NCBI GenBank assembly: GCA_041752455.1
Contig: JBGSWL010000089.1
Location: 1 to 29,628 of the forward strand
Direction of reading: 5' to 3'
DNA from: JBGSWL01 sp041752455
GTDB taxonomy: Bacteria; Pseudomonadota; Alphaproteobacteria; Rhizobiales; Rhizobiaceae
Length of the DNA: 29,628 nucleotides
The first letter of the stretch is position 1. Each line of letters begins with the position of its first letter. Positions 1 to 8,141 of this stretch are shown piece by piece. The translations under genes and the position numbers were made by a program. The notes beneath the pieces are model-generated. The model was not told the origin of the DNA. It did no database searches and saw nothing but the letters and a program-made list of their open reading frames with translations.

Positions 1-1290
1 GGCCGGCTTGGCCGCCCGCGCGGCATTGTCGTCCTTGATCTTGTCGCGGCGTTCGTCATTGCGGCGCGGCTTGCGCTCACCACGATCGCGGCCACGCGAC
101 CGGCGCTCGCTGGCGCCGCCATCGTCACTTTTTTCGCCGCCATGCTCGGCGGGAATGTCGATGACAAGGCCCTCGACCTCTTCCAGTGATTTCTGGATCA
201 GGCCTTCGACCGCATCGAGATATTTCTTGGTGGCCTTGTCGACCAGCGTGAACGCCTTGCCCGAACGGCCGGCGCGGCCGGTGCGGCCGATGCGGTGGAC
301 ATAATCCTCCGCATGGATCGGCACATCGAAATTGAACACATGGCTGACATCGGGAATGTCGAGGCCGCGGGCGGCCACATCGGATGCGACAAGCAACTGG
401 ATCTTGTTGGCGCGGAAGCCCTCGAGCATCTTGGTGCGCGAATGCTGGTCCATGTCGCCATGCAGCGCGCCGACCGAAAAGCCGTGCTTTTCCAAACTCT
501 TCCAGAGGGTCGCGATATCGCGCTTGCGATTGCAGAAGATTATGCCGTTCTTGATGTCATCCTGCGATTTCAGCAGGGCGCGCAGCGCGGCGCGCTTTTC
601 GAAATCCTTCGAACCGGTCTTCAGGATCTTCTGTTCGACGGTTGTCGCGGTGGACGAGGCCTTCGCCACTTCAATGCGCACCGGCGCCGACAGGAACTTG
701 TCGGCGAGCGTTGCGATCTCCGGCGGCATGGTTGCCGAGAAGAACAGGGTCTGGCGATTGAACGGGATCAGCGAGACGATGCGCTCGATGTCGGGAATGA
801 ACCCCATGTCGAGCATGCGGTCGGCTTCGTCGATGACGAGGATCTCGACGCCGGTCAGCAGCAGCTTGCCGCGCTCGGAATGGTCGAGCAGGCGGCCGGG
901 TGTTGCGATCAGAACATCGACGCCGCGCTCGAGCTTGCGGTTCTGGTCGTCGAACGAAACCCCGCCGATCAGCAGCGCCACGGTCAGCTTGTGGTTCTTG
1001 CCGTATTTCTGAAAGTTCTCGTCAACCTGTGCGGCCAGTTCCCGGGTCGGCTCGAGGATTAGCGTTCGCGGCATGCGCGCACGGGCGCGGCCACGCTCGA
1101 GGCGGGTGATCATCGGCAACACGAAAGACGCCGTCTTGCCGGTTCCGGTCTGGGCGATGCCGAGCACATCCTTGCCAGCGACCACATGCGGGATGGCCTG
1201 TTCCTGGATCGGGGTCGGCACCGTATAGCCGGCCTCTTCGACGGCCTTGATCACCTTGGGCGACAAGGGAAGTTCGGAGAAAGATACCAA
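1..1290 (-). CDS. rhlE: DEAD-box ATP-dependent RNA helicase, RhlE type (3' end cut by window edge)
   Basis: An ATP-dependent RNA helicase that remodels RNA or ribosome-assembly intermediates in the cytoplasm. Reading the minus strand from about 1290, I see the Q-motif region (PTPIQEQAIP), motif I (AQTGTGKTAS), motif II (VIDEADRMLDMG, near 810-850), motif III (LFFSAT, near 750) and the C-terminal helicase block with LHGDMDQHSRT (near 440-475). After that comes an Arg/Lys/Asp-rich basic tail (codons near 15-110) that is still open at base 1, so the true C-terminus lies outside. The order and the LSPKV...AGYTVPTPIQ opening match rhizobial RhlE proteins. An in-frame stop sits about 18 bases upstream of a TTG at 1290, and no ATG lies between, so TTG (start MVSFSELPLSPKV) is the likely start. 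The ribosome binding site is weak. The family is certain; the exact paralogue is less so. Confidence 0.9.
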   Translation of the reverse strand, partial: MVSFSELPLSPKVIKAVEEAGYTVPTPIQEQAIPHVVAGKDVLGIAQTGTGKTASFVLPMITRLERGRARARMPRTLILEPTRELAAQVDENFQKYGKNHKLTVALLIGGVSFDDQNRKLERGVDVLIATPGRLLDHSERGKLLLTGVEILVIDEADRMLDMGFIPDIERIVSLIPFNRQTLFFSATMPPEIATLADKFLSAPVRIEVAKASSTATTVEQKILKTGSKDFEKRAALRALLKSQDDIKNGIIFCNRKRDIATLWKSLEKHGFSVGALHGDMDQHSRTKMLEGFRANKIQLLVASDVAARGLDIPDVSHVFNFDVPIHAEDYVHRIGRTGRAGRSGKAFTLVDKATKKYLDAVEGLIQKSLEEVEGLVIDIPAEHGGEKSDDGGASERRSRGRDRGERKPRRNDERRDKIKDDNAARAAKPA

Positions 1291-1572
1291 GAGAAATGTC
1301 CGTTGCAGCTATGGCAGCACAGGCGCGCCGTCTGCGGGCCCGTATCAGGGGGCGATAGGCAAAGGACGCCGGTTTGTCAACCGAAACGGCCTTCGAGCGC
1401 CCCGACTGCCCGCTTTGTGGCAGAATTGCGGATCGTCCACCCCCTCTTGGCGAGAAGGTGGAGGCCCGTATGTGCAGGCATGAAAAGAAACCAATCGGTC
1501 GCTGGCACGTAGAAAGCTGTGACGCACCAAGCGTCGCATCCTCTCCCATGTCCACACCACCAGGAGACTACC

Positions 1573-2061
1573 ATGAACTTTCTCATGACCATCGCAGCCG
1601 GCATCGTTGCCGCATTCATGATGACCGGTTCGGCTTCGGCCGCCAGCCATTCCAAGGACATCGTCGACACCGCAGCCGGCAATGCCGACTTCTCGACGCT
1701 GGTTGCCGCCGTGCAGGCCGCCGGTCTCGTCGAAACGCTGAAGGGCGAAGGCCCGTTCACCGTTTTCGCACCGACCAACGAAGCTTTTGCCGCCCTCGGC
1801 ATGGTCGTCGATGACCTGCTGAAGCCCGAAAACAAGGACAAGCTAGTTGCCGTCCTGACCTACCACGTCGTTGCCGGCAAGGTCATGTCGACTGATCTGG
1901 CCGCTGGCACCGTTGCCACTGTCCAGGGCTCGAACGTCACCGTCAACCTCGACAACGGCGCCATGATCAACGACGCCAAGGTTGTCACCGCCGACATCGA
2001 GACCTCGAATGGCGTCATCCACGTCATCGACAAGGTCATGGTGCCGGAAGGCGTTCTCTGA
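1573..2061 (+). CDS. Secreted fasciclin (FAS1) domain protein
   Basis: A small exported protein of 162 residues with a single FAS1 (fasciclin / beta-Ig-h3) domain, a fold used for cell-surface or extracellular adhesion; no enzymatic role is known. Residues 1 to about 23 form a signal peptide (hydrophobic stretch ending SASA before ASHSK), so it is probably secreted or periplasmic. The FAS1 landmarks are visible: H1-like motif GPFTVFAPTNEAF at about residues 61-73, YHVVAGKV at about 97-104, and the closing NGVIHVIDKVMVP near the end. An open frame extends upstream to 1519, but the ATG at 1573 has AGGAGA eight bases upstream and gives the proper signal peptide. It is monocistronic: a strong terminator follows and the flanking genes are not functionally related. 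Relatives in rhizobia are single-domain proteins of the same length. Confidence 0.93.
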   Translation: MNFLMTIAAGIVAAFMMTGSASAASHSKDIVDTAAGNADFSTLVAAVQAAGLVETLKGEGPFTVFAPTNEAFAALGMVVDDLLKPENKDKLVAVLTYHVVAGKVMSTDLAAGTVATVQGSNVTVNLDNGAMINDAKVVTADIETSNGVIHVIDKVMVPEGVL

Positions 2062-2085
2062 TCCTTCTTCCGATCGGACGCACGG

Positions 2086-2117
2086 AAAGGCCCGCCACTT
2101 GGCGGGCCTTTTTGTTT
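2086..2117 (+). terminator. Rho-independent terminator of the fasciclin gene
   Basis: An 11-base-pair stem (AAAGGCCCGCC pairing with GGCGGGCCTTT) with a four-base ACTT loop, followed by a T-rich tail (TTTTTGTTT). It begins 24 bases after the stop codon of the fasciclin gene. The stem is GC-rich and perfect, the classic intrinsic terminator layout. Confidence 0.92.
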
Positions 2118-2379
2118 GAGGGGCGGGGAGGAGAAGGCGGGGATTGAGAACCCAAGCGTATGGGTGAGAGGAATGCAGGCGCAGTCCCGGTGTCTCCAGT
2201 TTGGGGCCCTGTCACCCGCCTCCCCATTTCCAGATCAGCCGCACTCGCGCCGCTCAAATACTGACAGCGTTTCCGTTGACGGCCGTCTCTCGGGAAAATG
2301 ACCTGGTCACTTTTCAGTTTAATCACGGGTAAAGGTCTAAGTGTGATCTTGGGTTACCTGTGGAAAAAGGGCGCCCTTG

Positions 2380-3324
2380 ATGATTGAAGTTTGTATCGAA
2401 GCCAGCCCGGATTTCGAGGAAACTGCCCGGCTTGCCACTGAGGCTTTTGCATCGGCCGATGTGGTATTCGATCCGGCTCACCTGCGCTGGTTCTATGAGG
2501 ATTGCTTTCCCGAGGGCACGACGATAGTCCGGCTGACGGACACGGATACTGGCCGCAAGATCGGCCAGATCGCAATGGTCCGGCAGAAAGTGCTCGTCAA
2601 GGGCAAAGCCGAAATGGCAGCGGAACTGGTCGATCTCTTCATTCTGAAGGAATGGCGCGGCCGCGAACGTGTCCAGATGCTGTATGACGAAGTCGGTCGC
2701 CAATTCATCAGTCAGGACATACGCTTTGCCTTCGGTATGCCGAATGCCAAGGCATTGCCGGTCAATGAGCGCTTCTTCAATCTGAAAGGATACCTGCAGC
2801 TCGAATTGCGCACCGGGATCGCGTTTCCTACCCGCTCGCATCGCGTGCGTGTGCACGAAGCGTTCGACCGGACCCGCCGGGATCACTTTACGCGGATTTT
2901 CGATGACTACTCAACCGGGGGCGACGAGACCGGCCTGGCCTGGGACGGAGCTTCACTGTTCACACGGCTATGCGGCCACAAATACGTCTATGGGGTCCAC
3001 GCCACCGAAGACCTGCTTCTGATCTCGTCTCCGCGTGTAAGGCGGGGCGTTCCCTACACGCTTCTCGCTGCGTTCTTGCGCCGCTCCGGCTCATCGCCAG
3101 GCCGTGCCGATGTCAGTGCCGTGACGCGCGCGGCGGCAGCATTCTGGAAGAGGCCACTATTCATCTTTGCCGGCCTGAACCGGACCTTGCCGCATGTCCC
3201 GGGCATACCGTTGCCCACGAATATTCGGCCTTCGCCGATGATCCTCCAGATGCGTGACTTTCACCCGGAACGCGAGACACTGGACTTCGACCGTTTCCAG
3301 CTTATCGACTTCGACTTTGCCTGA
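2380..3324 (+). CDS. GNAT-like N-acyltransferase, probably acting on a surface glycan
   Basis: A protein of 314 residues with no signal peptide or membrane segment. The N-terminal half looks like the GNAT acetyltransferase fold: an opening that varies around FDPAHLRWFYE (about residues 31-41), a central strand with IGQIAMV (about 63-69), then a conserved block with LVDLFILKEWRGRERVQMLY that corresponds to the acetyl-CoA loop, and FAFGMPNAKA (about 116-125), typical of GNAT proteins that carry 'GFPN' after the cofactor loop. The C-terminal half is not recognised. A TTG lies one codon upstream at 2377; ATG 2380 with AAGGG nine bases before is preferred. It is followed after 18 bases by a polysaccharide deacetylase, so an N- or O-acylating role on a sugar chain is plausible. 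The exact substrate is unknown. Confidence 0.6.
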   Translation: MIEVCIEASPDFEETARLATEAFASADVVFDPAHLRWFYEDCFPEGTTIVRLTDTDTGRKIGQIAMVRQKVLVKGKAEMAAELVDLFILKEWRGRERVQMLYDEVGRQFISQDIRFAFGMPNAKALPVNERFFNLKGYLQLELRTGIAFPTRSHRVRVHEAFDRTRRDHFTRIFDDYSTGGDETGLAWDGASLFTRLCGHKYVYGVHATEDLLLISSPRVRRGVPYTLLAAFLRRSGSSPGRADVSAVTRAAAAFWKRPLFIFAGLNRTLPHVPGIPLPTNIRPSPMILQMRDFHPERETLDFDRFQLIDFDFA

Positions 3325-3342
3325 GCCGAATTTGAGCCGTCC

Positions 3343-4371
3343 ATGAACACCACATTGAAACGAGCCGTCATCACGGCGGGACTCGAGGCGATTTCGGTCA
3401 CTGGCGCCGGGCGGTTCCTGCCGGCCGCTGCAGGCCGGGGTCTTGTCTTCACCCTGCATCATGTGCGTCCGGCCACGGCGCGGTCCTATGAGCCCAATGC
3501 GCTTTTGTCGGTAACGCCGGAATTTCTGGACGTTGCCATTTCCGAAGCCTTGTCGCGCGGATATCGGCCGGCGGCACTTGCCGACCTGCCTGCATTGCTC
3601 GAAAATGGCGCTTCGGCGGAGCGTTATGTGGCCTTCACACTGGACGACGGCTGCCGCGACAATGCCGTCCATGCCGCGCCGGTTTTCCGCCGCCATGGCG
3701 TCCCCTACACATTGTTTGTCACCAAGGGTCTTGTGGAACGCACCCATACGATGTGGTGGGAGACCGCCGAGGCGTTGACACGAGAGGCAGCCCAATTCGA
3801 TTTTGACTTCGGTGGTGGTACCGAGCACGTGACTTGCGCGACAGTGGCGCAAAAGACAGCAGCTTTTCTGCGTCTTGCCGCCTTCATCGAAACACTTGAC
3901 GAAGACGCCGCGGTCGCACGGCTGAATGCGACCGCATTGGTCCATGGTGTCGATCCGGTCGCTATCGTCGACAGGGAGATCATGACCGCCGACGAGATTG
4001 CCGATCTTGCGCGCGATCCTTTGGCCAGTTTCGGGGCGCACACCGTGTCGCATTGCAATCTGGCGCGCCTCAATCCGGATCGCCTTGATAGCGAGATCGC
4101 CAGGTCGGCAGAGGCGCTCGGCGACTGGACAGGCAAAGCGCCGGTGTCCATCGCCTACCCGTACGGTTGGAAACGTGCCTGCGGCCCCCGAGAGCGCGAA
4201 GCCGCACGCAACGCCGGCCTTGCCATCGGCGTCACCACGCAGCCCGGCGTGCTGAAAGGGGCAGGGCAGGACGACTGGTTGCTTCTGTCGCGTGTTTCCC
4301 TCAACGGCCTGTACCAGAAGCGCCGCTATGTTGCGGCGCTTCTGAGCGGGATACCTTTCCGCTTGATGTAG
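3343..4371 (+). CDS. Polysaccharide deacetylase family protein (NodB homology domain, CE4)
   Basis: A metal-dependent CE4 deacetylase of 342 residues, expected to remove N- or O-acetyl groups from a polysaccharide or its precursor. The NodB motifs are visible: motif 1 as FTLDDGCRDN (about residues 99-108, with the catalytic/metal Asp pair; L replaces the usual F), motif 2 as GAHTVSHCNL (the His-xxx-His metal ligands, about residue 230) and motif 3 as AYPYG (about residue 270). An N-terminal block with VFTLHHVRP is typical of the YadE/PgaB-like branch. It lies 18 bases after the acyltransferase gene and probably shares its transcript. It is convergent with the beta-helix gene, the two stop codons being one base apart. 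No clear signal peptide is seen, so cytoplasmic modification of lipid-linked precursors is possible. Function at family level only. Confidence 0.87.
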   Translation: MNTTLKRAVITAGLEAISVTGAGRFLPAAAGRGLVFTLHHVRPATARSYEPNALLSVTPEFLDVAISEALSRGYRPAALADLPALLENGASAERYVAFTLDDGCRDNAVHAAPVFRRHGVPYTLFVTKGLVERTHTMWWETAEALTREAAQFDFDFGGGTEHVTCATVAQKTAAFLRLAAFIETLDEDAAVARLNATALVHGVDPVAIVDREIMTADEIADLARDPLASFGAHTVSHCNLARLNPDRLDSEIARSAEALGDWTGKAPVSIAYPYGWKRACGPREREAARNAGLAIGVTTQPGVLKGAGQDDWLLLSRVSLNGLYQKRRYVAALLSGIPFRLM

Positions 4372-4372
4372 A

Positions 4373-5830
4373 TTACAGGGATGCGCGCCTGACGTTGCCA
4401 ACCATATGGACGTTTGTGTTCGTGACGGATGAACCGCGATTTGCTGGCGATAGCTCAGGACCCTGGATAATCAGCTGCTGATTCTGGCTATAGCTGAATG
4501 ACTTGATCGCTCCGCTTGAGAAGCCAACGATCAGATTGCCAGAAATCAGGATATCCTTTGGCGGAGCGGCTGGTACACCAATGCCAAGGGTGGTCTGGCG
4601 GATCACGTTGCCCGCGGCAATCAAATCGCTCTGGAAGGTTCCCGTTCCAAGCGCGAGTCCGAAGTAACAGTTCTGAACGGTATTGCCGGAAACTGAAACA
4701 TCGCCTTCGACGTAGATGCCAGTGCCACCCGTTATGTACGAACCGCCAGAGTAAGTTATTGTTCGATTGGAAATATCCCAAACAATATTTCCGTTAACGG
4801 CAGCAAAGCGCCCCTGGTAGTCGAAGTTGACTACGGAAATACCCGCTCCTCCGCCGTAAACGCTATTACCTGATACGGTCGCGCCGAACTCCCCAACATC
4901 AATACCCACTGTCTCAACGTAAAGCGCTGTTTCACCAGATCCCCTGCAGACGTTGCCGGTGATTGTGAGGCGTGAAGACACGTTGGTGCGAATTGCCGAG
5001 AATTGGCAATCGGCAACAATGTTGCCTTCGATAACGGCTTGGTCGGTGAGGTAGACAAGAATGCCATTGCCTTCAGAACCAGTGGTTGCCGTATCCGTGC
5101 GCGCGACGCCCCATGAATCGCCTGCATTTAGTTTTCCTATACGGTTACCGCGGATCACGACATTGGTTGCGATTTTCGCACTGCCACCGGGCTCAATCGC
5201 GATACCATTCCGACTGCATTTAAGTATGACGTTGTCCGTCACGCGGACATTCGAAACTGCGTTTGGGGAACAATGGATGGCATGTCCTTGATTCTCGAAA
5301 CGGCAACGGTCCACCACGACTTCATCGGATCCGACGACAGACACTGATTTCAGCGCACAACTTTCGAAGCTGCAGCATTCGACATGGAGCCGGCATTCGT
5401 TCGAGGTTACGCCGGATCGGGTCGAGCGTCTGAAGGTGCAATTGATAAACTTGGCGGTCGAAACAAGCGTACCGCTGTTTCGCATCATATTGACCAGACC
5501 CTGATCGACCAAGTTGCCATCGGGCGCGAATGCAACGTTGTTGCCATCAAATTCGATACCCTCGAACCGGGCTTTCGTAAACGCGCCGAGGTAGACGATT
5601 CCTGTCGTATTTGTCGCAAGGCGGAACACGACCTTTCCTTCGACCGCTTTAACCTCGATCGGTCCGGAGACCGAGACGTTCCCGAATGTGTAAACGCCCG
5701 GACGTACATGCAGCGGCAGTCCGCTAGCCACGGCCTGATTGAAAATGGCTTGTTCAGTTGCGCTAGTCGAGCCGGCGAAGGTTGCATCATCCATCACGAT
5801 CGAGTCTTCGAGGATCTTATAGAATGCCAT
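4373..5830 (-). CDS. Right-handed parallel beta-helix repeat protein, TIGR03808-like but without a Tat signal
   Basis: A 485-residue protein built of repeated strand-turn units such as VSVSGNTVQNCYFGLALG, LTITGNVCRGSGETALYVE and ILISGNLIVGFSSGAIKSF, the signature of right-handed parallel beta-helices (pectate-lyase-like). The order of units (GNGILVYLTDQAVIEGN, FSAIRTN, GETALYVE, GISVVNF, GTGIYVEGD, LGIGVP) closely resembles the rhizobial TIGR03808 family of Tat-exported repeat proteins. Those carry a twin-arginine leader; this one starts MAFYKILEDSIVMDD and has neither Tat nor Sec signal. AGGAGA lies about seven bases before the ATG, and a TATACT box sits further upstream. Base composition is clearly more AT-rich than that of its neighbours, which hints at transfer. 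A role in polysaccharide binding or cleavage is only inferred from the fold and the convergent deacetylase gene; a phage-tailspike-like origin is the alternative. Confidence 0.78.
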   Translation of the reverse strand: MAFYKILEDSIVMDDATFAGSTSATEQAIFNQAVASGLPLHVRPGVYTFGNVSVSGPIEVKAVEGKVVFRLATNTTGIVYLGAFTKARFEGIEFDGNNVAFAPDGNLVDQGLVNMMRNSGTLVSTAKFINCTFRRSTRSGVTSNECRLHVECCSFESCALKSVSVVGSDEVVVDRCRFENQGHAIHCSPNAVSNVRVTDNVILKCSRNGIAIEPGGSAKIATNVVIRGNRIGKLNAGDSWGVARTDTATTGSEGNGILVYLTDQAVIEGNIVADCQFSAIRTNVSSRLTITGNVCRGSGETALYVETVGIDVGEFGATVSGNSVYGGGAGISVVNFDYQGRFAAVNGNIVWDISNRTITYSGGSYITGGTGIYVEGDVSVSGNTVQNCYFGLALGTGTFQSDLIAAGNVIRQTTLGIGVPAAPPKDILISGNLIVGFSSGAIKSFSYSQNQQLIIQGPELSPANRGSSVTNTNVHMVGNVRRASL

Positions 5831-5861
5831 AGAGGTTCTCCTGAGGTCAAAACAGGGGACA

Positions 5862-5867
5862 AGTATA
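5862..5867 (-). promoter_or_regulatory. Candidate -10 box for the beta-helix gene
   Basis: On the minus strand TATACT lies about 32 bases before the ATG at 5830, within an AT-rich stretch and upstream of the AGGAGA ribosome binding site. No good TTGACA-like hexamer is found 16-18 bases further upstream, so only the -10 element is supported. Confidence 0.35.
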
Positions 5868-5879
5868 GGAAAATTAGCT

Positions 5880-6767
5880 AGATTTAAAAGAAGATAATCC
5901 TATACTGAAGCTTCTCTTTCTCGCGGCAGTGCCTTGTGCCCGTCGCCACGGGATTTGGCTCCCTACGTCGCCCGCCAGAGCGACCTTAAGGTATGCTTTT
6001 ACTGGCTCCCGATTGCGCAGCAGCATGGCAAATAGAAACGCCACGAGAAGCCGGGGGCCGCGAGTTGACGCGATGGTTGTAAACCTCATTTTCTGCGCAT
6101 ATATACTTGCAGGACCAGTCAAAATTCAGCTTTATCTGGCGCGATACTGGGCTGTAGAGGATCAATATTCTATGAAGCGTCGTGGCTGCATTTCGATGTG
6201 CACGGCAATTGTTGTGTGGCCGTGCAGCGGAAGCCGGGGCGCAAAGAGAAAAAGCGCAAAAGCCATGCTGCGACGTGCATGCGAAGGTCACATGTCTGGG
6301 TTCCGAGTTCCGCTGCGAAGCCCCGGTACGACGGCAAGGAAGTGGTGCCCCGGAGTGACAGCATGGGTGGTGGCGTGAACCACTCCTGAGGTCAGGCATG
6401 GGTCCCAGATCGGCTGCGCCGTCCGGGATGACTAAAAGTGAGGGCGCCGGCGCTGACGCCCTCCCTCCCACTCTTCAGAGGGGGAGGGATGAAGGGTGGG
6501 GGTGACCATAATGCAGCGTCTGGAATACCCCCACCCGCTCTGCTTCGCTCCGCTCGCAGTCGCGTGCCTCCCCCGCAAAGCGGGAGGAGGCTGGGCGCCG
6601 GCGCTCGCGCCCTCCGTCATCCTCGGCCTCCGGGCCGAGGATCCAGACTTTTCTGCCATGCATTGGATCCTCGGGTTTGGAGGCGGAAAAGCGATCGATC
6701 CAGCGAATCGATCGCCCGCCGGAACCCCGAGGATGTCGGCACGGCCAAGGCAGGCCCCAACCAAACC
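5880..6767. repeat. Gene-free intergenic region with repeated modules and inverted repeats
   Basis: About 0.9 kb between the beta-helix gene and nadK without a credible gene. The right half is repeat-like. Near 6377-6431 is a GTCATCCCGGACGGC-type block (reading the minus strand) of the kind scattered between rhizobial genes. Two almost identical 23-base modules starting GGGCGCCGGCGCT lie at 6442-6464 and 6593-6615. An inverted repeat with 10-base arms ATCCTCGGCC / GGCCGAGGAT and a four-base loop lies at 6619-6642. A larger imperfect inverted repeat (6667-6734) encloses a perfect 9-base one, GCGATCGAT / ATCGATCGC, at 6691-6715. Reading frames that cross this region have the Pro/Arg-rich composition of non-coding GC-rich DNA. 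The left half (5880-6330) shows nothing recognisable. Confidence 0.7.
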
Positions 6768-7538
6768 TCAATACCGGAACTGCTCCGCCAGGATCCGCTC
6801 GTCCCAGGAATGGTTCGGATCAAACAGGATCGTGCCCGTCACGTCGCGCGCTTCACTGACGGAAACCCGCAGCACCGATTTGACCTCGATATGATCGGCG
6901 ACCGCATTGACCGGCCGTTTGCCGGCTTCCAGCACGGTCATGTCGACCGTCACCCGGTTGGGTAAAAGGGCGCCGCGCCAGCGCCGCGGGCGGAAGGCGC
7001 TGACCGGGGTCAACGCCAGGAGCGGCGCGTCGATCGGGATGATCGGCCCCTGTGCCGAGAGGTTGTAGGCGGTCGAGCCGGCCGGCGTTGCCACCATCAC
7101 GCCGTCGCAGACAAGTTCCTCCAGCCGCATCTGGCCGTCGACCTCGATGCGGATCTTGGCGGCCTGGTAGGACTGGCGGAACAGCGACACCTCGTTGATC
7201 GCCAGCGCCACGGTCACCCGTCCCTCGGCGTCCTCGGCGCGCATGCGCAAGGGGTGGATCGTCTCGGCCTTGGCCTCGGAGATGCGCGCCGGCAGGTCAT
7301 CATCGTCATCGCGGTAGTCGTTCATCAGGAAGCCGACCGAGCCGCGGTTCATGCCGTAGATCGCCTTGCCGCTGTTCATGAAGCGGTGGATCGTCTGCAG
7401 CATGAAGCCGTCGCCGCCGAGCGCAACGATGACGCTTGCGGCATCCGGCGCAATCTGGCCGAAGCGCGCGGCAAGTTCGGCGGCGGCCTGATCGGCGGCG
7501 GGCGTTCCCGACGACAGGAAGGCGAGGGATTGGGTCAA
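6768..7538 (-). CDS. nadK: NAD kinase
   Basis: ATP-dependent NAD kinase (EC 2.7.1.23), the source of cellular NADP. It has 256 residues, the usual rhizobial length of about 257. The family's diagnostic motifs are present: IVALGGDGFMLQT near residue 40 (GGDG nucleotide loop with the catalytic Asp), GMNRGSVGFLMND, NEVSLFRQSY, and CDGVMVATPAGSTAYNLSAQGPI (conserved substrate-binding segment). The C-terminus ends in NHSWDERILAEQF as in rhizobial homologues. The frame is open upstream to 7625, but the family begins at the QSLAFLSS strand; a TTG at 7538 with AAGGA about nine bases upstream gives the right length. It is divergent from tRNA-Thr, 113 bases away. Confidence 0.94.
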   Translation of the reverse strand: MTQSLAFLSSGTPAADQAAAELAARFGQIAPDAASVIVALGGDGFMLQTIHRFMNSGKAIYGMNRGSVGFLMNDYRDDDDDLPARISEAKAETIHPLRMRAEDAEGRVTVALAINEVSLFRQSYQAAKIRIEVDGQMRLEELVCDGVMVATPAGSTAYNLSAQGPIIPIDAPLLALTPVSAFRPRRWRGALLPNRVTVDMTVLEAGKRPVNAVADHIEVKSVLRVSVSEARDVTGTILFDPNHSWDERILAEQFRY

Positions 7539-7651
7539 CAGGGATATTCCTTTGAAGACGGGCGGACGCGAACCGCCCGGACGGGCCGTTCGGCAAACCC
7601 TGCCGATCCCGGCCTTTACTGGCAACCCATTTGTGCTATGTCACGCGCGTT

Positions 7652-7727
7652 GCCCCTATAGCTCAGTTGGTAGAGCAACTGATTTGTAATCAGTAGGTCC
7701 GCGGTTCGAGTCCGTGTGGGGGCACCA
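7652..7727 (+). tRNA. tRNA-Thr, anticodon TGT
   Basis: A 76-base tRNA including an encoded CCA. The acceptor stem pairs GCCCCTA with TGGGGGC (one G-U pair). The D arm has AGCTCAGTTGGTAGAGCA, the anticodon stem ACTGA/TCAGT encloses the loop TTTGTAA with anticodon TGT, and the T arm has GGTTCGAGTCC. The anticodon UGU reads ACA threonine codons, and through wobble other ACN codons. Confidence 0.97.
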
Positions 7728-7762
7728 GCATCCCTTTCAGGTCATGGATAAAGACGATTTTC

Positions 7763-7784
7763 GGATCGGGGCGATTTCCGATCC
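7763..7784 (+). terminator. Hairpin downstream of tRNA-Thr, probable terminator
   Basis: A perfect 7-base stem, GGATCGG pairing with CCGATCC, with an eight-base loop, followed by ACCTTTGTTT. It starts 35 bases after the tRNA 3' end. A second hairpin (CCACCC/GGGTGG around TTTTTG) follows at 7795-7812. The T tail is modest, so termination is likely but not certain. Confidence 0.5.
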
Positions 7785-7846
7785 ACCTTTGTTTCCACCC
7801 TTTTTGGGGTGGCGGGAAATTGGGTGCGGGTTCTGCGATCTGTTCC

Positions 7847-7870
7847 CTTGCATGTATCGATACAGGCAAG
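7847..7870. promoter_or_regulatory. 24-base near-perfect palindrome with centre TGTATCGATACA
   Basis: The central 12 bases TGTATCGATACA (7853-7864) are a perfect palindrome. After one mismatched position, the outer arms CTTGC and GCAAG also pair. This dyad could be an operator for a dimeric regulator or a DNA cruciform. It lies about 270 bases before the deaminase start, rather far for a promoter-proximal operator, so its role is open. Confidence 0.4.
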
Positions 7871-7980
7871 CGCGCAGTTGGCGTTCGGCCGAACCGCCCG
7901 CGTTCACCGCATTGACAAGGTCATTGGCCTGAACACGGCCGTCTCCGGGCGGCGCCGGTCGCCGCCGCTGCCGGTCGTTC

Positions 7981-7988
7981 TGCATGCA
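7981..7988. promoter_or_regulatory. TGCATGCA core, candidate weak site for the cluster's GntR regulator
   Basis: TGCATGCA here equals the centre of the two stronger palindromes at 10506 and 21573, but the flanks (TTC on the left, TTC on the right) do not extend the dyad. It lies 153 bases before the deaminase ATG. Alone an 8-base match is weak; its position in front of a cluster gene makes it worth marking. Confidence 0.35.
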
Positions 7989-8141
7989 TTCTGACCGGGT
8001 AATGTTCAAAAAACGGGCAGATTTTTGATCTGCACATAAAACATACGATTTTGCTTGACGCACCCGGTCTGATCAGGCTGCACTCGGCCCGCGAGTGCTC
8101 ACCAAATGTCTGGCGGGTGCGTTCAATTCGGATCGGGAACC

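Larger units (their letters stand above)
7728..8141. other. Intergenic region with stem-loops and palindromes upstream of the deaminase gene
   Basis: No gene is seen in these 414 bases. From left to right they hold two hairpins after the tRNA (7763-7784, 7795-7812), a 24-base near-perfect palindrome (7847-7870), a TGCATGCA core (7981-7988) that matches the centre of the operators elsewhere in the cluster, an inverted repeat GCAGAT/ATCTGC with a five-base loop (8017-8033), and a TTGACG hexamer (8055-8060) that could be a -35 box, though no convincing -10 follows at standard spacing. The promoter of the deaminase-oxygenase pair must lie here. Confidence 0.55.

Noticed and set aside
295..1062. 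255-codon plus-strand frame over the helicase gene
   Set aside because: It is antisense to clear helicase motifs (DEAD, SAT, HGD) on the minus strand and has no recognisable domain.
5986..6471. Minus-strand frame in the gene-free region
   Set aside because: It reads through the intergenic repeat block and matches the kind of low-complexity frame often wrongly annotated as hypothetical protein.
7728..8141. Riboswitch (purine, guanidine or similar) before the deaminase
   Set aside because: Several hairpins are present, but I could not match the conserved core of any known riboswitch class.
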